64,000 nucleotides of DNA from Diprion similis (Eukaryota > Arthropoda > Insecta > Hymenoptera > Diprionidae), in contig NC_060107.1 of the NCBI RefSeq assembly GCF_021155765.1, positions 15,734,501-15,798,500 of the forward strand. Direction: 5' to 3'. The stretch's first letter is position 1. Each line of letters begins with the position of its first letter. Position numbers and translations under genes: made by a program. The notes beneath the pieces were generated by a model. It saw only the letters and a program-made list of their open reading frames with translations. It was not told where the DNA came from and ran no database searches. Positions 1 through 13,100 of the stretch are shown here, piece by piece.

Positions 1-2263
1 ACAGGAAAAACAAACTCGTCACGAGACTCATCCAATCAAAAACGGTCAAGAATCTATCTGTTCTAGATCTTATCTCCGTCACAATTCCTGTGGCAACTTC
101 GTCAATACTTTTACTCTGGTTCGTTTCAAAATGGAAGGAGTGTGAAAATTTAACCTTCACATAAAACATCGCTTTCACGTGCTTCGTAAACTTGTTGATC
201 CCTGAAAAGATGCAGTTCTGGATTATTTACAGGAAAAACTCTTGTTAAACGAACATTTCCAATTTCAAGCACAGTTTGCTGCATAATAGGTACTTGGAGC
301 AGAAAAATGTCCAATTACTTTTCCTCACTACATCGACGATGCTGTCCGAGATGAACAACACCAGCATGCAGATTATGTCAAAGGGTTTTACTATCCAACA
401 TAGCAGACCTGCAACGTATGCCAAGTTGCATATCGCGCCAAAAAAAGGTCCAAGCGAAGCTTTGCAATCGGCCACAGCTCCGTCAAACACCTTTTCGCAC
501 CGCTCAAAAGGTGTGCCCAGTTTTTTGTTGCATATATTCATTATGCTGCCGAGCCATTGAAATACGGCTTTGATTACCTTAACTGAAATTAGAAAATCAT
601 TGAATTTTTCTTATTCAATTCTAAAACATTTAATTGACCACTTTTGATCCTGATTCTATCAAGTGAATAAATGAATAGATTTTCACAAAACCATTTTTAC
701 TTTCGATCTGCCTTCGATATTTTTCAACCAATTTGTTGAAAAATGTTGAATAAAAAAACTTTTTCGTTACTAATCGATGAAAATTCAATATTAGTTTTTC
801 AGCCTGATCTTAAATAAGTCGATATACACCAAGTAACAGCATTGAAACTCACGTATGCTTAGCACGATTCTTTTTACAGCTAATAAAGCCCGTTTGATTT
901 TTTTTATGACTTTTTTTAACGATTTCATAACTTTAGCTATCGCATCTCGTAGAGCATAGAATGGTTCTTTAATCAGATCAACGATAGCTCTTACCGCAGC
1001 TTTCAGTTTTTCCTAAAAAACGTATACACATGAGATAAAAATATGTGCGGTATTTTTTTTATAGTACATTGCATTACGAAAACATCACAGGAATTTTTGT
1101 TTTTTTATTACTATTTTTCCCCGTTCTTCTGCAAAACAAGTTGTGTAAGTAATTTAAAACCATAATTATTTATTACTTGTCCGCAGGCCAGCGATTCCGA
1201 TAAAACACCCACGTTGTGTAAGGTATTTTTTGCTGGACCAGTTAATGCCAGTATGAAAGCGTAGGCCATAAGGGCTTGGCGTCCACGTTTCGAGAAGAAT
1301 TGCGGCAGGAGTAGGAACACTACGCATCTGTCATAAATAGCAGATGTCAATGTTAAATTATAGTTCCAACCGTTAAGATACTGAGTTCTGTATTGTGTTC
1401 ATACCATCCTCTGATCACTTATCAAAGCAATGGTCTTTACTTCTAGTTTACCAGTTGGAAAATATCTGGTACAACAAATTTCTGTAAAATCTTTGTCAAG
1501 TTGTCAAAAGTGTTCGGAGTACCTGACAGTAATCGGAATAAAATCAGAGATATTCATAATATCAGATCCTGAAGGGAGTGTAATAAATTATTTCAAATTA
1601 ACAAGACACCTTATGTATAGACTATCGGAGATATTTTCCCCACCAGCAACACTCTTGAAAAGTGATGTAAACAGAATAAATACTTGATACTATTGATTCT
1701 TCAACTTATAAGACGCCATCTTGTGAGAGTCAATATAGCGCAGTAGCCAATGTTCGCATTTGATTCTAAAAGTCGTTTTTTTTTAAACAAATTTCGATTT
1801 ACATTGACTTAATGTCACAAAATGGAGGTTTCACAGCTCTCACGATGTTTTGTGTGCATTGGTATTCAGAAAATTTGACTAAAGCGATCAGCTGTTAGTC
1901 ACGATCGACGCCATGCTGCCATCAGCACGCCAGGATCAAAGATCCCAATACCAGGGGAAAAATATGGTTGGAATACCTGACACGGTTGGAAAACGCCAAG
2001 CCGATGGTCAAAATAATCCCCAAAAATGAGCTGAACAGCGTTGCAGATGATAGGGTGAAGTTCAATTGGAATACGAAAAACATGAAGAACATGTAGGTTA
2101 GGAATATTCCACCAAGGAACCCGAAAACACTTTTGAGGACGTAATTTTCAAACGTTCCATCCGTTCGTAGTAAGACTGCCTTCTTATGAAACCAAGAATC
2201 TTTTGGACAGGATGTCAAACTTTTCAGCCAATTTTTCAACCTTAATTTCAGGCTAGAAATCAT
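1..2263 (-). CDS. DC-STAMP domain-containing membrane protein (sneaky/DCST-like), partial
   Basis: Multi-exon gene on the minus strand, cut by the left window edge. Exons read as 1977-2263 (start provisional), 1177-1327, 853-1012, 319-582 and 1-201 onward; phases agree at every junction (2, 0, 1, 1). Exon 1977-2263 carries hydrophobic membrane segments. Exon 1177-1327 holds the family-typical stretch RCVVFLLLPQ...SKRGRQAL...LALTGPAKNT...LSESLACGQ. Exon 853-1012 is a Lys-rich amphipathic stretch. Exon 319-582 is Cys-rich and then hydrophobic. Exon 1-201 contains KFSHSFHFE, typical of the region before the DC-STAMP domain. The DC-STAMP core and any RING finger lie off the window. Family members DCST1, DCST2 and Drosophila sneaky are multipass sperm-membrane proteins needed for fertilisation; that role is inferred here. 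I used ATG 2263, but an acceptor at 2253-2254 (ATTTCTAG) would allow an upstream exon instead. The donor at 318 (gtaatt) is weak. Confidence 0.85.
1711..1920 (+). repeat. GACGCCAT-bounded dispersed repeat, copy near the DC-STAMP gene
   Basis: It begins AGACGCCATCTTGTGAGAG and ends CGACGCCATGCTGCC. Internal motifs TTGACTTAATGTCACAAAAT and AGCGATCAGCTGTTAGTC are shared with the copies in myosin V introns. It lies in the intron between exons 1177-1327 and 1977-2263. Confidence 0.65.
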
Positions 2264-2538
2264 AAAAAAGAAATTGCCGATTTTCAACAAAAGAATTCAT
2301 ATTTGTTTTTTGCGTAGGTGTCATAGACTGAACGCCTGCAGAATTTGATTTTTGCAGGGAATAGATACATATGAATGGCTGAAAGAACATTTTTTCAAAT
2401 TTCTTATCGTCACAATGAATCGTCGCAGTTGAGTTTGAAGTCCAACAAATCGACGAGAAAAATGCATTGGAAAAGCAGCTTGAGTTTTCCCCGTTTTTTA
2501 GAATATTTTTGACGGACCCCCGACGAACTGATTTTGAA

Positions 2539-2865
2539 TTAGAGTGGATAATTGTGGAAATCGACCTTTTCCACTGCAAACCAACCGGTAACTATACTAT
2601 TCTGGGATTTTTTTCTACCGATTTCTTGGTCTTTAAACTCGGGTTTCGCGATTGACAAATCGTTACCAATAAATGTAATCAAATGTTTACTATGCATATT
2701 AGACTTGATAACATACAGTTTCTTTTTATGCCGAATCTTCTGTCTGAGCGTGTAATGGATCTTGGCCCCTTTGGAAACTTCTATAGATCTCATCTTCTCG
2801 TCCTGATACAGGAGTTTCATTTGCTCAAGCCGCCTAGCTTTTAAAGTCAATTGAAAGAAAGCCAT
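2539..2865 (-). CDS. Hypothetical basic ORF upstream of the DC-STAMP gene
   Basis: Open frame of 108 codons from ATG at 2865 (it opens further to 2877 with no ATG). It is rich in Lys and Arg, with stretches such as KARRLEQMKLLYQ and LRQKIRHKKK. I do not recognise it. It lies on the same strand, just upstream of the first recognised DC-STAMP exon. It could be an N-terminal exon of that gene, a small separate gene, or chance. No phase-2 donor that would join it to the acceptor at 2253-2254 is obvious, which argues against the first option. Confidence 0.25.
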   Translation of the reverse strand: MAFFQLTLKARRLEQMKLLYQDEKMRSIEVSKGAKIHYTLRQKIRHKKKLYVIKSNMHSKHLITFIGNDLSIAKPEFKDQEIGRKKSQNSIVTGWFAVEKVDFHNYPL

Positions 2866-4157
2866 TTTTCGAGTCACACGATTTTCTTTCTATAAGTACT
2901 GCTATAAGTACTACTATATTAACTTCCTATAAGTTTCTACTATACAATTCACTATTTCTCAGACATGATATAATCCGATTATTACTGCTAGAAATTAACT
3001 GAAGTGAGGTTAGTCAATGACATTTGATGATTTATACATGTATAAATCAGATCCACTCTACTATCTTTCAGTAAACAATTGCCATCATATTCTCAGTTAT
3101 TTCAGTCATCATTTCGTACCTACGGAAGACTTATATCGAGATAAGATAAGTATGAAACGTGTAATGAATCACGTGCATGCAATCTGCCAATAACAGAACA
3201 AATTGAATATTGACACGAAAGATGTTTTCGTTGCAGTTCATTGATTATTGTATTTGGTGGAGAAAAGTAAATATTTCTTTCCTTCATTTTTAGAGCGGTT
3301 TAAAATTATCATGATTGAGATATTCAACTTCTGCGTGTTTAGGGCAATATGGTGTCGCGTCGATCGCTCGACAGCTGATAATTTGAGGCTAACTGAACAA
3401 ATACCAGAGAGCAGTAAACAAAAATATGCGGCTAGAAACATTTTTGAAATTTATTAATTACGACACCATTACAGTTAGTGCTGCATATTGACCGTCACCA
3501 AATGGCGTCTCAAGTCCGAAGTAACATGACAATGTATAACATGTGTATGTCCGAGGTTGTTGAAAATACAAAAAAGTCGAATAAAATCGAAAAAGAAGAT
3601 AACAAAGTGTGTGATAAAAAATAATTTATTAAAATAAAAATAAAACGCAACAAAAATAATTTTTCCGTGTCAAACGTATCTTGTAAGATACTTCGACAGA
3701 TTCCTGCATCAATGCAAGTTGATACAGACAATATCGGCAGCGTTTCCGTTGTCGTTGGATTCCATATCGACGCGTTCTGGTCCCACTCGACTTCAGCGGA
3801 GTCAAAACAGATCGCGACACCTGTCGCTGTGGGTAGTTTCACCACCTGTGTGAAAAGAGGCGTATGAAGTGGGGGATAAGGAAAGGAGAAAAATGGAGAA
3901 GTGGGGAGGGCATGAGGCGCACAATGCCAACCGATAGTAAGCCACAAGCCCAGCTGTGAGCCGCAAGCCGCCCGAAGGCTGCAAGTGAGTCGCGATAGAG
4001 TCGTGTCGTGTCGATTTTGTACGTGTGTTAAAGAACTCGCAACGGAACCGGAGGCGCTGCAAAATGTTGTGACGCTCCTTACGCGCAGGAGACACACGGG
4101 ATTAATGGAATTTAGTGAACATCAGAAGCGGAAATTGGTCTCTCATCCATCGGCACC
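2866..4157. promoter_or_regulatory. Intergenic head-to-head region, presumed promoter and 5' UTR of myosin V
   Basis: This stretch separates the divergent DC-STAMP and myosin V genes. The part from about 3890 to 4157 is visibly richer in G+C than its surroundings and leads directly into the myosin V ATG, so it probably contains the 5' UTR and core promoter. No TATA box could be assigned. A reverse-oriented copy of the GACGCCAT repeat family lies at about 3345-3512. Long open frames at 3510-4097 on the minus strand have no recognisable protein character. Confidence 0.4.
3345..3512 (-). repeat. GACGCCAT-bounded dispersed repeat, short reverse copy
   Basis: On the plus strand it reads AATATGGTGTCGCGTCGATC at the start, CGACAGCTGATAATTT internally, and CACCAAATGGCGTCTCAAG at the end. 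It is shorter than other copies, so probably internally deleted. It lies upstream of myosin V. Confidence 0.5.
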
Positions 4158-7100
4158 ATGACGACAAGGGAATTATACGTTAAGGTAAACGGAGGATCGA
4201 ATTCACGGGTGCAGAATTAATCGACCAAAGTATCAATTTTTGCGGATTCTCGTTGTTCGCTTGTTTCTCGTCACACAGACACACGCACGCACACGCAGTT
4301 TCATCGTCGTCTTTTGAATACAGTTTTCGAAATATCGCAGCTAAACAAATTCGTTTCATCGACACGATCGACTGACGCCTTATTACTCTCGCAGTCTCTG
4401 TGGAACAACAGACATAAAACCGGAACCAGTCGCAAGACACAAAATTCGAATTTGCACACACAGCTGGCCGGTCGAATTATAGCTGGCTCCCGCATATTAT
4501 GACGAGATGTTTATCTAGGTGCAATTCGCGTTTGCAAGTTTCGCGAGGAAAGCTGCGATATCGATTTTCCTCTGAAATTGTTTTCTCTACACATTTATTA
4601 TTGTTATCGTTGTATCGTTATAAACATTCTCAATTCTCAGTTTGGCTCAACTGGGCGATTCATATTTCCGCTCATCGTTTACAGATTGGGAAATAATATA
4701 TCGCTCGCAATTAGTCATTGTATTGATATGTTATGACCAATGCGTTGATTACGCAGCTGGGCGATTCAATTGCAGCTTAAGAATATTTGAAATCTATTTC
4801 ATACTATTTTTTAACAAGGATCTGATTAATTCTTACATTTTTGTACAATTTGACTACATTTTGTTAAGAAATTGGAATTGGAATTTATATTAAATATATC
4901 TGCGAAATCAATTTACTATACCGATTAAAGTATTACAAAGAATTTTAACAAAAATGACAAGATACGTTTTTGAAGAAGCTTGCTTCTTACGAAATTTCTC
5001 AGTGTTCGAAAAAGTAATCAAATTTTGTGCAAATGAAAAATTATGGCACTCAGGATTAATTCTGATGAAGATAATTATTGAGACCAAAGAATACTTCGTT
5101 TACGTATAAAAACGTGATCGTGAAGTGAAATTCAAAAGTTTTAATAGCTAGTAAATGAATGTTTGAAAAGGAGGAAATAAAAGATACAGCTAAGTCTTAT
5201 TTTATTAATTTTTCCCTGCTTCTTTTTACAATCAAGTTATTTACGTAGTTATTTTCTGAATGAGAAGTAAAATACAATTACAAACTTATCGATAGTTTTC
5301 AATAAATTTCCTTTTCTTCCACCAACTATTTCCACGAAATTAAAGAGGAAAGTGTGACCCAGATGAGTTATTGACGTTTTTGACGCAAGGCCGTTTTCGT
5401 CTATCCAGAGCTTTGGTATTCTGGAATCTAAGGTGAAGAATAAATAAACCGGTTTTACACCGATGTCGAGATTGGTTATTATAACCGACTTCAAATTTGA
5501 TGCAAACGATTTTTATTCAAATTTTGCACGCGCGTGTTCTGCGAAAAGCATTCAATGTCAATGTGTAATTGCGGTATCCAAACTTCTTTAGCTGTGTTTT
5601 GATAAAAGTTTTTGATAATTTCAAGCAATTCCATGATAAAAATGGTTTTCCGATAATTTTTTTCAACAATTTCTTAATAACTCGGTAAACTCATAAAATT
5701 AATTTGCTTTAAGACGACTCTGAAAATTCAAAGAATATTTCTTTACAGTATTACTAAAAATTTAATTCAAAATATTTTCATATACGTACAAATTATCAAT
5801 AATTTGCTGTCAAAGACGCATAAAATATTCATAAATTATTTAAAATTCACAATTAAGAACAATTGATCCTGAAAATTTTTCGTCAAAATAATATACATTA
5901 TCACACATCGATAAATTATAACCAATGTTATATTTTTTCAAGCGAAAAAACCCAGAACATTTTCTTTTTTCAAATCTTTTTTGGAAACGCTGAAAATTTA
6001 TAAAAATATTCGAAAAAATCTTTGATAATTACTATGCACACGAAGTGTTGCACGAATCTCAAAAATTCTTTGGATTACCCTGAAAATAATCTAAACTGAT
6101 AGAATTTCGTTGTTTTTTTTTTTACTTTCTTTTTTTTTTTTTTGAAATTTTAATTTGTAGAAAATAATCGGACGCATATTTTTGAATCGCGAACATATCT
6201 CGTGAGGAAAAAAATTTGGGGAGGGTGACATCCGTAGCCATAGATGTAGTTTAGAAAACTTGACCTCGATCCATCCCTCCGCGAATTTTCAACGGGGGTT
6301 GCGCCCGCACCGGAGGGTTGGGGGTGGGGTCACGGAACTATCGATCCCTGCTTGAACGACTGAGTGAGCCTATTTCCTGACGATCCCAGACGAATCCTAT
6401 GCTTGTGTTAGTTATTTCGTCGGCACACAATTAACGTATCATCCGTAGCGAAAAAATTAAGGGGCTACGTACAGTAATATTCAATCAATGCCTTAACCTT
6501 CCGGCTAACTTGTTTTTGGTCCTAAACAAAATGCTAGTTTGATTTCACACGAATTACGTGACAATGACTGGCGATGTAGCCTGCGTGATAGAAATTGAAA
6601 CAAATTTTCTTTCTATATGAATTTTGAGTTTTGCGTCGCTGGTCATTGGCACGTAAATTTGACTAGAAAGGAAACTTGTTCAGTTTTGATACCAAAAAAA
6701 TAGTGAGCCAAGGCAAACCCATCGTCAAACATTACTGTACAACAACACAGTAATATTCAATAAATGCTGAAACTTTCCGGCTAACTTGTTTTCGGTCCGA
6801 AACAAAGTGCGAGTTCGATTCTATACGACTTATGTGACAATGACTGGCAATGCAGCCGACGTGAGAGATTGGGAGTCATTGTCACATGTTTTAAATTTTT
6901 CATCCTATTTTTGAACACGAGCTTTTTGAAGCTTGAGAAAATATTTACCAATTAAAAAAACACTCAAATAAAATCGAAAGAAGTCTGATAAACTCCGAAT
7001 ATTTTATCCCATAATTCGAAAATACTTTCAAAGGTCACATGAAACCAAGATTTTATCAATAGTTATTAAATTTCGGAGAGCGAGATTTTGGAAAATAAAA

Positions 7101-10100
7101 ACTTTTTCTTCATTTCTTCGAACTTTTGTCAACCACTTTCTCCAAAATCTCTGAAGTATTTGTATAATGGTTTATCAGCTCTCTCAATCGATTTTCAAGA
7201 AATTTTTGTACGAATTTTTATTTCTAACTTTTTTATTATAAACTCGTTAAATTTTGGCGAAAAAGAAGATTAACTTAAAATGAGAAGAATTATTATTGAT
7301 TTTTTTTTTTCAATTTGAATAGAATATTTTCTGAATAATTAAATATTAAGGAAAAAGTTGAAGCATAAAATTTTTTCGACGTAAATAAAGACGAGCAATT
7401 GTGAATTCAATTCAGTCGATGTCATTGTTCAAATATCGTGTTCAACATTGTCTGTTTATTATTTTGATAATTGTAAAGGCCTGAGCGTCATCAGGCTGTA
7501 TAGACCGATAGTAACAAAACGTGTAGGCAATTAGATAATCACTGAACAATTTTTTTATATCTTATCAAAACACGATACTCTTGATGCTGCCTATAACTCC
7601 CCTTATTGTACGCCTTTGTACGTATGACAGCATATAAATCTACGTATCATATAGTATGTATATACATATCTATAGATTTCGTGCAGAATAAGTTGAAAAT
7701 CAGAAAAAAAAAAACAATAATTTGTTTGCAGCAAAAGAGCGAAATGAGAAACATCACTAATTCAGTGATTCATTTATAAAATTCCAAAATCAGAAAATTT
7801 TCAAGTAAAGGATTGAAAAATTGATTTAAAAAAATCAATATAAAATAATACATCTAATATATTATAGATATAATATATAGTGCATGCGAAAGCGTGACGT
7901 GGAAGAGAATTTTGTCCTTTTATTATCGGTACATTAATAAATACGTATATCATGCATATGTACGTAAAATAGGCGTGCAAATGCATGTAAATGAGTCAGT
8001 GAATCCGGACGTCAGGAATTCTCCACTTTTTATCGCAGGAAAAGATTGATATATACATATGTATGTACATACGTATAACGATGATAAGATTATAATACGT
8101 CCTGAATAATTAGCTAAGTTCGTTGAATGAATCCAACTTTTTGAGACGATGTAAAAAAAAAAAACTACGATTTTGTATTTTTTTTTTTTTTTCGCAAATT
8201 AATGTTTTTTAGAGAATCATGCACATTTGAATTCCTTGAAGCTTTTCGTGATGACATTGAACTTTTAGTAACGTTACTGTCACGCGAGAATGAAATTAGT
8301 AACATTATCGTAATTAAACGTTGGGGAAAAAATCACTATTTTTCTTAATTTTACAATGATTTTTAAGGAACCAAGATTTTGAAATATGAGTGTATTTTGT
8401 TTTATTACGGTTTACTGAATTTCCCTCAATTCCAAAATTGCGAAATAATTATTTTCCTCAGCATGAATTGTTACGATAACGTTACTAACTTTAATATAAT
8501 ATTTCCCGTGAGTAGACTAATTTTTTAAGGTTTACATTTAATATATCTATCAATTTCGAACATACGATACAACTAGGTTGGAGTGTATACCTACTACGTA
8601 CATACAATAGTAAAAAAAGCGTACAAGAACAATTAATATTCTGATATTATAATCTACTTAGTTTAAGATTACTGTGGATAAATTTCATTCATTATTTATG
8701 AATTTTATTGTCATAATTTTTATAATATATATTGCCATTGAACAAACTAAAACTAAATACGAAACGTTGATGTATTATTAACACAAATCGTTCTCTGCGA
8801 GAGCAACTCAATTGCATCTCTTTATTTACTATTATTTATAGTATTTATTTAACTTTTTTCACATTTTTTTAATGGATCTATAGGCAACCATCTGCTACGA
8901 ATTAAGGCGATGTAGCAATCCTACCTTTACCGACCGAGCGAACTCATCCGTTTTCTTCCTATAGTAAGTAAACAAACGAACGGAATGGGTTGAAATTTCG
9001 ACGGTGCATACATAGCTCTTTTGTAGCTGAATCGAGGAAGGTTACTCATATCCCAAAAATCGTCAAAAAAATTTGTGGGTTTTTGACATGTTTCGCTATT
9101 CACTCGGTCGGTAAAGGTAGGACTGCTACATCGCATTAAGTTTAGATATTATCAATGCTTCAATTGAGATGCAACTGATTGATTACATTATACGATTTTC
9201 TTTTTTTTTTTTTTTTTTGTCGTCAAAACTCAACTCAGATTAAGTTATTATTACATCCAGCGCTTTATATGTTTTATAAAAAAAAAAAATACTGCAGGGT
9301 GTAAGTAATTGTTTTACTCACCGAAGCGTGACTGCATTTAACTACTCTGCAGAGCCAAATTCGTTACGGTAATCTAAGCATGACTTCTTACGTGAATTCT
9401 CAGGTTCCACGCATAGTTGATTGTTTGACAGACAGTCGAAGGTATACTTAAAAAAAAAAAAAAAAAAATCGTATGAACCCCGAATTCCAATGGAAGAAAC
9501 CCAGGTATTAATAACTTTAAAGCCATTACATTACTATATCATTTTTGTTATAATTGATTTTGTTAGTTGAAAAAGAAAATTTGTCATATTTGTTGGACCA
9601 ATTGTTTTCCTTGTGAATTATTTTGCTGGCGATTTAACTCGCTGACAATTTTTGCTTATCGGTGTTGGTTTTTAAATTACCTTTTCTCTGTATTCGGATA
9701 AAAAAGGAAGTTATTGTAATCAGCTCGAAAATGAAAAGTTGAATTTTCACTCGATCTCCACATTTCGAAGTTTACAAAATCACCTCCAATCATTTTCCGA
9801 CGGACGTCTGTGTGTGTATATGTATGTACGTGTGTACAGAAATATGTGATTAAATTTTTTATCCGATGATATCTCGCGAACGAATTACCGGATTTCAATG
9901 ATTTTGGTCTCAATTGACGCGGCTTTTCCAAACTCAGAATTGTTTAGATTTTCGCTTTGATCTGTTCGGTATTTTTTAAATTATTCAAATTACAAAATTT
10001 CAAAAATTGAAATAAAAATTATGATATCCAGCGAGTGGATGAATGGATTTGAATGAAAATTGGCATTAATATTGGAATTGACATATTTACCAAATCCAAA

Positions 10101-13100
10101 CTGACGAGTCCAATATGGTGGAAGAAAAAATCTAAAAATATTCGGATTTTGGTAGAAATTAGTAGGCGGAGGTTTTTTCAATCACTGATAACAAATCCAA
10201 GGTCAGAGTTTCCAAATTTGTAACTGTGGATCCATTTTAGTGGTTCAAAATCTAAAAATTCATCATATTTTTATGGAATATGGTACCTGAGGGCTTTTAA
10301 ATCGTCAATCACGAATCTGAATTTATAGTTAGAAATTTGATTTGGATATTATTGATCATCTGTATTCTAATTTCGTCAAAAAAAAAAAAAAAAACGATTT
10401 AAGCAAAATCGTATCAAAATCATTCAAAATTTATTGAAATTGGTTAAGATACTCAACAATAATGTGTGGTTCTCAAAACTATCGATAATTAAATTTGCTC
10501 TATTCTAGTTTATGGTTGGACTTTTGAATCGTTTCTTTTCATGAAATTCGTCCGTTCATTTTTCCAACTATTTCCAACCAAGTCGAATTAGAAATGAAAA
10601 TGGACCGATTTCTAACGAACTCTGTATTACAATTTAAAAAATTCAAGTTATGGCGTTTCTGCGTATTTTCTGACAAAATCGCGTTTTCGGAAAACTATGA
10701 TAGACTTCTGAAACAAATTAAATCTTTAAGAAAACAGATGAAATTATTTTTGTTTTAAACGCTGCAGGAAAAATGTAAATCGATTACTATTCCGAAGGGT
10801 AAGACCACCAATAAACTGTTTACGTGATTCAAATTAACAGGCCTATGTGGAAAGTCATAAAAATCAAAAAAATTGCTCATTTTATCATTTCTGTATTATA
10901 GTATGTAACAAAAATCTGTTACAAAATTCTCAACTTCAATCCCGCCCCTCAAAGTGCGGTATTGTATTCATATAATTCGGATTGTAGCGCAATTCAATGA
11001 TGCAGTGAATGTCGCGAAGGAAATAAATTGCATAAAAAATCGTTACAGTCGAAGATTTTTCAGAAAAACTCAACAAGTGCAAAAAATTGATATTCTAAGT
11101 AAATTTGTTGAAATTTTGATAAATTTCTGAAAATTGTTTTAGCCAGAGTCCTTTCAATAATAGTAAAAAGATTCCAAGTAACTGTGAACTTGCGTACGAA
11201 CTTATTATTCGATTCAAATGAGAATTGTACCCGTAAAAGTTGGGCTACAACGGTAAATTCCGTCTTGAATCACGGATTCTTGATTGCTGACTCCCGCACG
11301 AGTGGATTGTAAGCAAACAAAAACATCGTGGGAATTTAATCGTTGAGTTTTCATGAGAGCCACGCGCTAACGCAAAGTTTAATTACCTGCCTACTACGTA
11401 TAAATTATACCACAATACAATGTTCGCAAACCGTAGAAAGCTTGAGAACTGTTTGATTTAAAAAAGAATATATAATGATTTCTGTTCCGCATTATTTATT
11501 TCCAAGACTTTGTCTGGTTAGAAATAATTTCTATAAATTTTCTATAGATTTTTCAATTTCAAGTGCATTGGAAAACTGTCGATCTGTGTTTATTTTTTCT
11601 TCGAGTAAATGTAACTCAAAATTTTATTTTGCAATTGTATCGACCTTGTCGAGATATTTTTTACTCGAAAAACATGAAAACTTTTCAGATTCAGATTCAG
11701 AAAAGCTGGCATTCGACTTTTGGAGTAAAAAAAATTTAATGATAATCGTACATAATTGTATAAAACCGATCGTTCGATTCTCTTTTTCTTTTTTGTCAAA
11801 TTTAATTAATTTTTCGGTAGATAGAGTAAAAAAAAGCTTACGAAATGTTAGTTTCAACGTCAGATAAATATTTTGTATCTTGTTTTCTGATTTTGTCCGG
11901 AGAAATTTAAGGAAGGGGGGGAGGGGGGGGGGGGGTAGATCAGTTTAACAATTTGACAATTTCTTTCCATGACAAATTTCGTCGTCGTTTTTTTGTCGTT
12001 GTCGTTGTTTTTTTCCCCCTATATTCGAAATAGATATTTTTCAGTTCGACTTTTGAAGGGAGGCTTGTCAAATCTTTCTATACCAGACTAAAATAAAATT
12101 GTGAAATGATACTTATTTTATCACGTAGGCAAAAACTGTTCCAACATCTTGCTACGTGCACAAAATGTAAAGTGAATGAGTTCCTTATCTGCAGCATACC
12201 TGCTTTGTTACAGTCAATTGAGATTACGGACGTGTAGGTAGAACGGAAATAATATTACACGTGAAATTACAGAACCTCAGATTCCACTCATTTGCAGCTG
12301 GTAAATCTCTACGGGCGAAAGCTCGCGATTGTATTTTATATGTAACGTGTTTAATACGTAAATACGACCGTAAATATATGTATATATATATATATCCGAT
12401 TTCACTGCGATTATATCTTAATCGATGCAAATTACTCGTATTTTATTAAAGTAAACTCAATTTAAGTTTGAGTTAAAGTTAGTTTTTTAATGCATAATTT
12501 TTTTTCTTCCTCCTCTTATTTTTTTCTTTACAATAGTTTTTTTAGTTCTTAGTTACAAAAAATATGTTTTAACATTCAATGGTAAAGTAAACGATATATG
12601 TTTTGAAATATTATTGATTTATATCGAAATGAATGTGAGAAATTATCCTGAAATTTCAAAAAGTTACAATTAACGATTTCTTTCACTTTCATTTCTGGTA
12701 AAACCGTTCGGCAGATGAAATTACAGAGATGTCTGAAAGTTAGCTAAATTGTTTTTCCATGAATTGAATCCACATAGAAAAACAACAATTCCCAATTTGA
12801 CACACGAAATTTTGCAAAAGTACGATTGTAGATTCGATTTCGATCGAGTTGTTCAATCACAGTATTTTTCCTTTCTCACGACGAAACTGAAGATCTGCAG
12901 TAACGGGATATTAAAAGCCGCAGATGAAGAAGGATTAAGACCAAAATCCTCTCGATTTCAAATCGACGTAATCACTGCAGGCCGGTTCTAGAGATGCTCA
13001 CTTTTCAATGTGCAACTTTCATTTTCTGTACACTAACCGTGAAGTAATAAATGTAAATCTTGACTTGACGCGCTCCTAACTTCCATCGGTAATATTTTAA

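Noticed and set aside
3510-4097. 195-codon minus-strand open frame
   Set aside because: It overlaps the presumed myosin V promoter and 5' UTR, has a low-complexity Ser/Leu/Phe composition, no motif, and overlapping open frames on both strands caused by local higher G+C.
8927-9136. 69-codon minus-strand frame
   Set aside because: It lies entirely within the TTAA-flanked MITE, including its inverted ends.
11475-11867. Open frames on both strands in myosin V intron 1
   Set aside because: Composition is Phe/Ser/Lys/Ile-biased as expected from AT-rich DNA. There is no conserved motif and no plausible splice phase to the gene.
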